The notes under the pieces: model-generated
Told to the model about the DNA's origin: nothing
The model's input: only the letters and a program-made list of their open reading frames with translations
Databases searched by the model: none
From: Brucella tritici
GTDB lineage: Bacteria > Pseudomonadota > Alphaproteobacteria > Rhizobiales > Rhizobiaceae
Assembly: GCF_902825325.1 (NCBI RefSeq)
Contig: NZ_CADEAR010000003.1
Span: 62,001-126,000, forward strand
Length of the DNA: 64,000 bases
Direction: 5' to 3'
Translations under genes and position numbers: made by a program
Shown: one piece after another, positions 63,494-64,000 of the stretch
How the letters are laid out: each line of letters begins with the position of its first letter
How positions within the stretch are numbered: the stretch's first letter is position 1

Positions 63494-64000
63494 TTACAGC
63501 TCTTCGAGCAGATCGCCGAAGACTTCAATATCGCGCAGGCGCTTTCGTCCGGAAGCGCCTGCTTTTTCAATCGCCCGCGTGGTCAATAAATGGCAGAGCG
63601 CCATGACCGCGACGTGGTTGAACAGCGGGCCGGGCGCCAGTGTCTGGCAATGAAAATGCCATTGCGCGGAAGCCCGGAACGGTGCGCCTTCATCTGTGAT
63701 ATAGAGAAGTTTCGCGCCACGCTTTTCGATGGCGGCAAGAATGTCGTCCATCTTCGCGATACGGCGGCGAAGTGCGAAGACGATGACCATATCGTCAGGG
63801 CTGATGCTCGCAATATATTCGCCCAGTGTCTGGCCCGGTCCGGGAACCGCAACGATATTGTCCACCACCTGTATCATCTGCCATTGCAGGTAGGCCGCAA
63901 AAGGCTGACTGCTGCGAAAACCGAACACCCATGTCTTGCGCGCAGCAAGCATCGCATCCACAACGGCATCAATCTGCGTTTCGCGTATGGAAAGAAAAGT
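63494..64000 (-). CDS. MurR/RpiR family transcriptional regulator, SIS domain (5' truncated by window)
   Basis: The frame runs off the right edge; the visible 168 residues are the C-terminal SIS sugar-phosphate-binding domain: KTWVFGFRSSQPFAAYLQWQ, PDDMVIVFALRRRIAKMDDI and LLYITDEGAPFRASAQWHFH. The N-terminal helix-turn-helix would lie past 64000. A GTG at 63961 is in-frame but not a real start because the coding frame continues upstream. Possible role in controlling the amino-acid/sugar catabolic genes to its left. Confidence 0.8.
   Translation of the reverse strand, partial: TFLSIRETQIDAVVDAMLAARKTWVFGFRSSQPFAAYLQWQMIQVVDNIVAVPGPGQTLGEYIASISPDDMVIVFALRRRIAKMDDILAAIEKRGAKLLYITDEGAPFRASAQWHFHCQTLAPGPLFNHVAVMALCHLLTTRAIEKAGASGRKRLRDIEVFGDLLEEL

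Overview
The window reads as a chromosomal segment of a Brucella/Ochrobactrum-type alphaproteobacterium (Rhizobiales). Three things point there: the conserved order rpmH-rnpA-yidC-engB-argB with dapD, truA and dapE close by; the split three-gene proton-translocating transhydrogenase (pntAA-pntAB-pntB) beside an aa3-oxidase subunit IV gene; and two intergenic elements built on the octamer AGGGCAGT, the unit of the Brucella HOOF-print VNTR loci. GANTC-bearing intergenic mosaic repeats of rhizobial type are scattered throughout. I see no rRNA, tRNA, prophage, transposase or CRISPR array.

Layout. 1-17 kb is mostly core: the end of fmt, truA, a quinone-oxidoreductase/LysR pair, dapE with a membrane protein, a transglutaminase-like peptidase, two tandem small secreted paralogues, dapD, a LOG-family gene, argB with a nucleotidase and DUF817, and engB-yidC-rnpA-rpmH. 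17-27 kb holds the msrPQ repair pair, secreted hydrolases, a WD40/COG0523 GTPase pair behind a Zur-box-like palindrome, and an A/T-richer HEAT-like gene. 27-37 kb is regulatory and accessory: MarR, LacI with a 2-hydroxyacid dehydrogenase, a glutamine-amidotransferase hydrolase, an SDR, a GGDEF-EAL protein, a serine hydrolase and a FeeM-like N-acyl synthase. 37-47 kb contains the transhydrogenase operon, a SAF-domain oxidoreductase, HAD and MaoC enzymes, rpsU and a TPR lipoprotein. 47-64 kb is transport: a methionine ABC system (metQ, metNI), a branched-chain-amino-acid-type ABC operon ending in a GMC oxidoreductase and facing a LysR gene, and a kinase/M23/aminotransferase fusion with an Lrp-type regulator, an amino-acid binding protein and a truncated RpiR-type regulator.

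The most notable signals are not conventional genes. (1) At least 13 loci carry a two-hairpin repeat bounded by TAGAGC...GCTCTA, and the terminal TAG is the actual stop codon of four unrelated genes (982, 3589, 22493, 58330). (2) Two AGGGCAGT-octamer elements lie between convergent genes and write the last codons (LGQ-stop) of both flanking minus-strand genes. (3) Four tandem copies of one hairpin lie just upstream of dapE. (4) A 29-residue membrane ORF with a strong ribosome binding site is stopped by a repeat. (5) Several intergenic palindromes and direct repeats look like operators. Functions are assigned from motifs read by eye; no database search was run.
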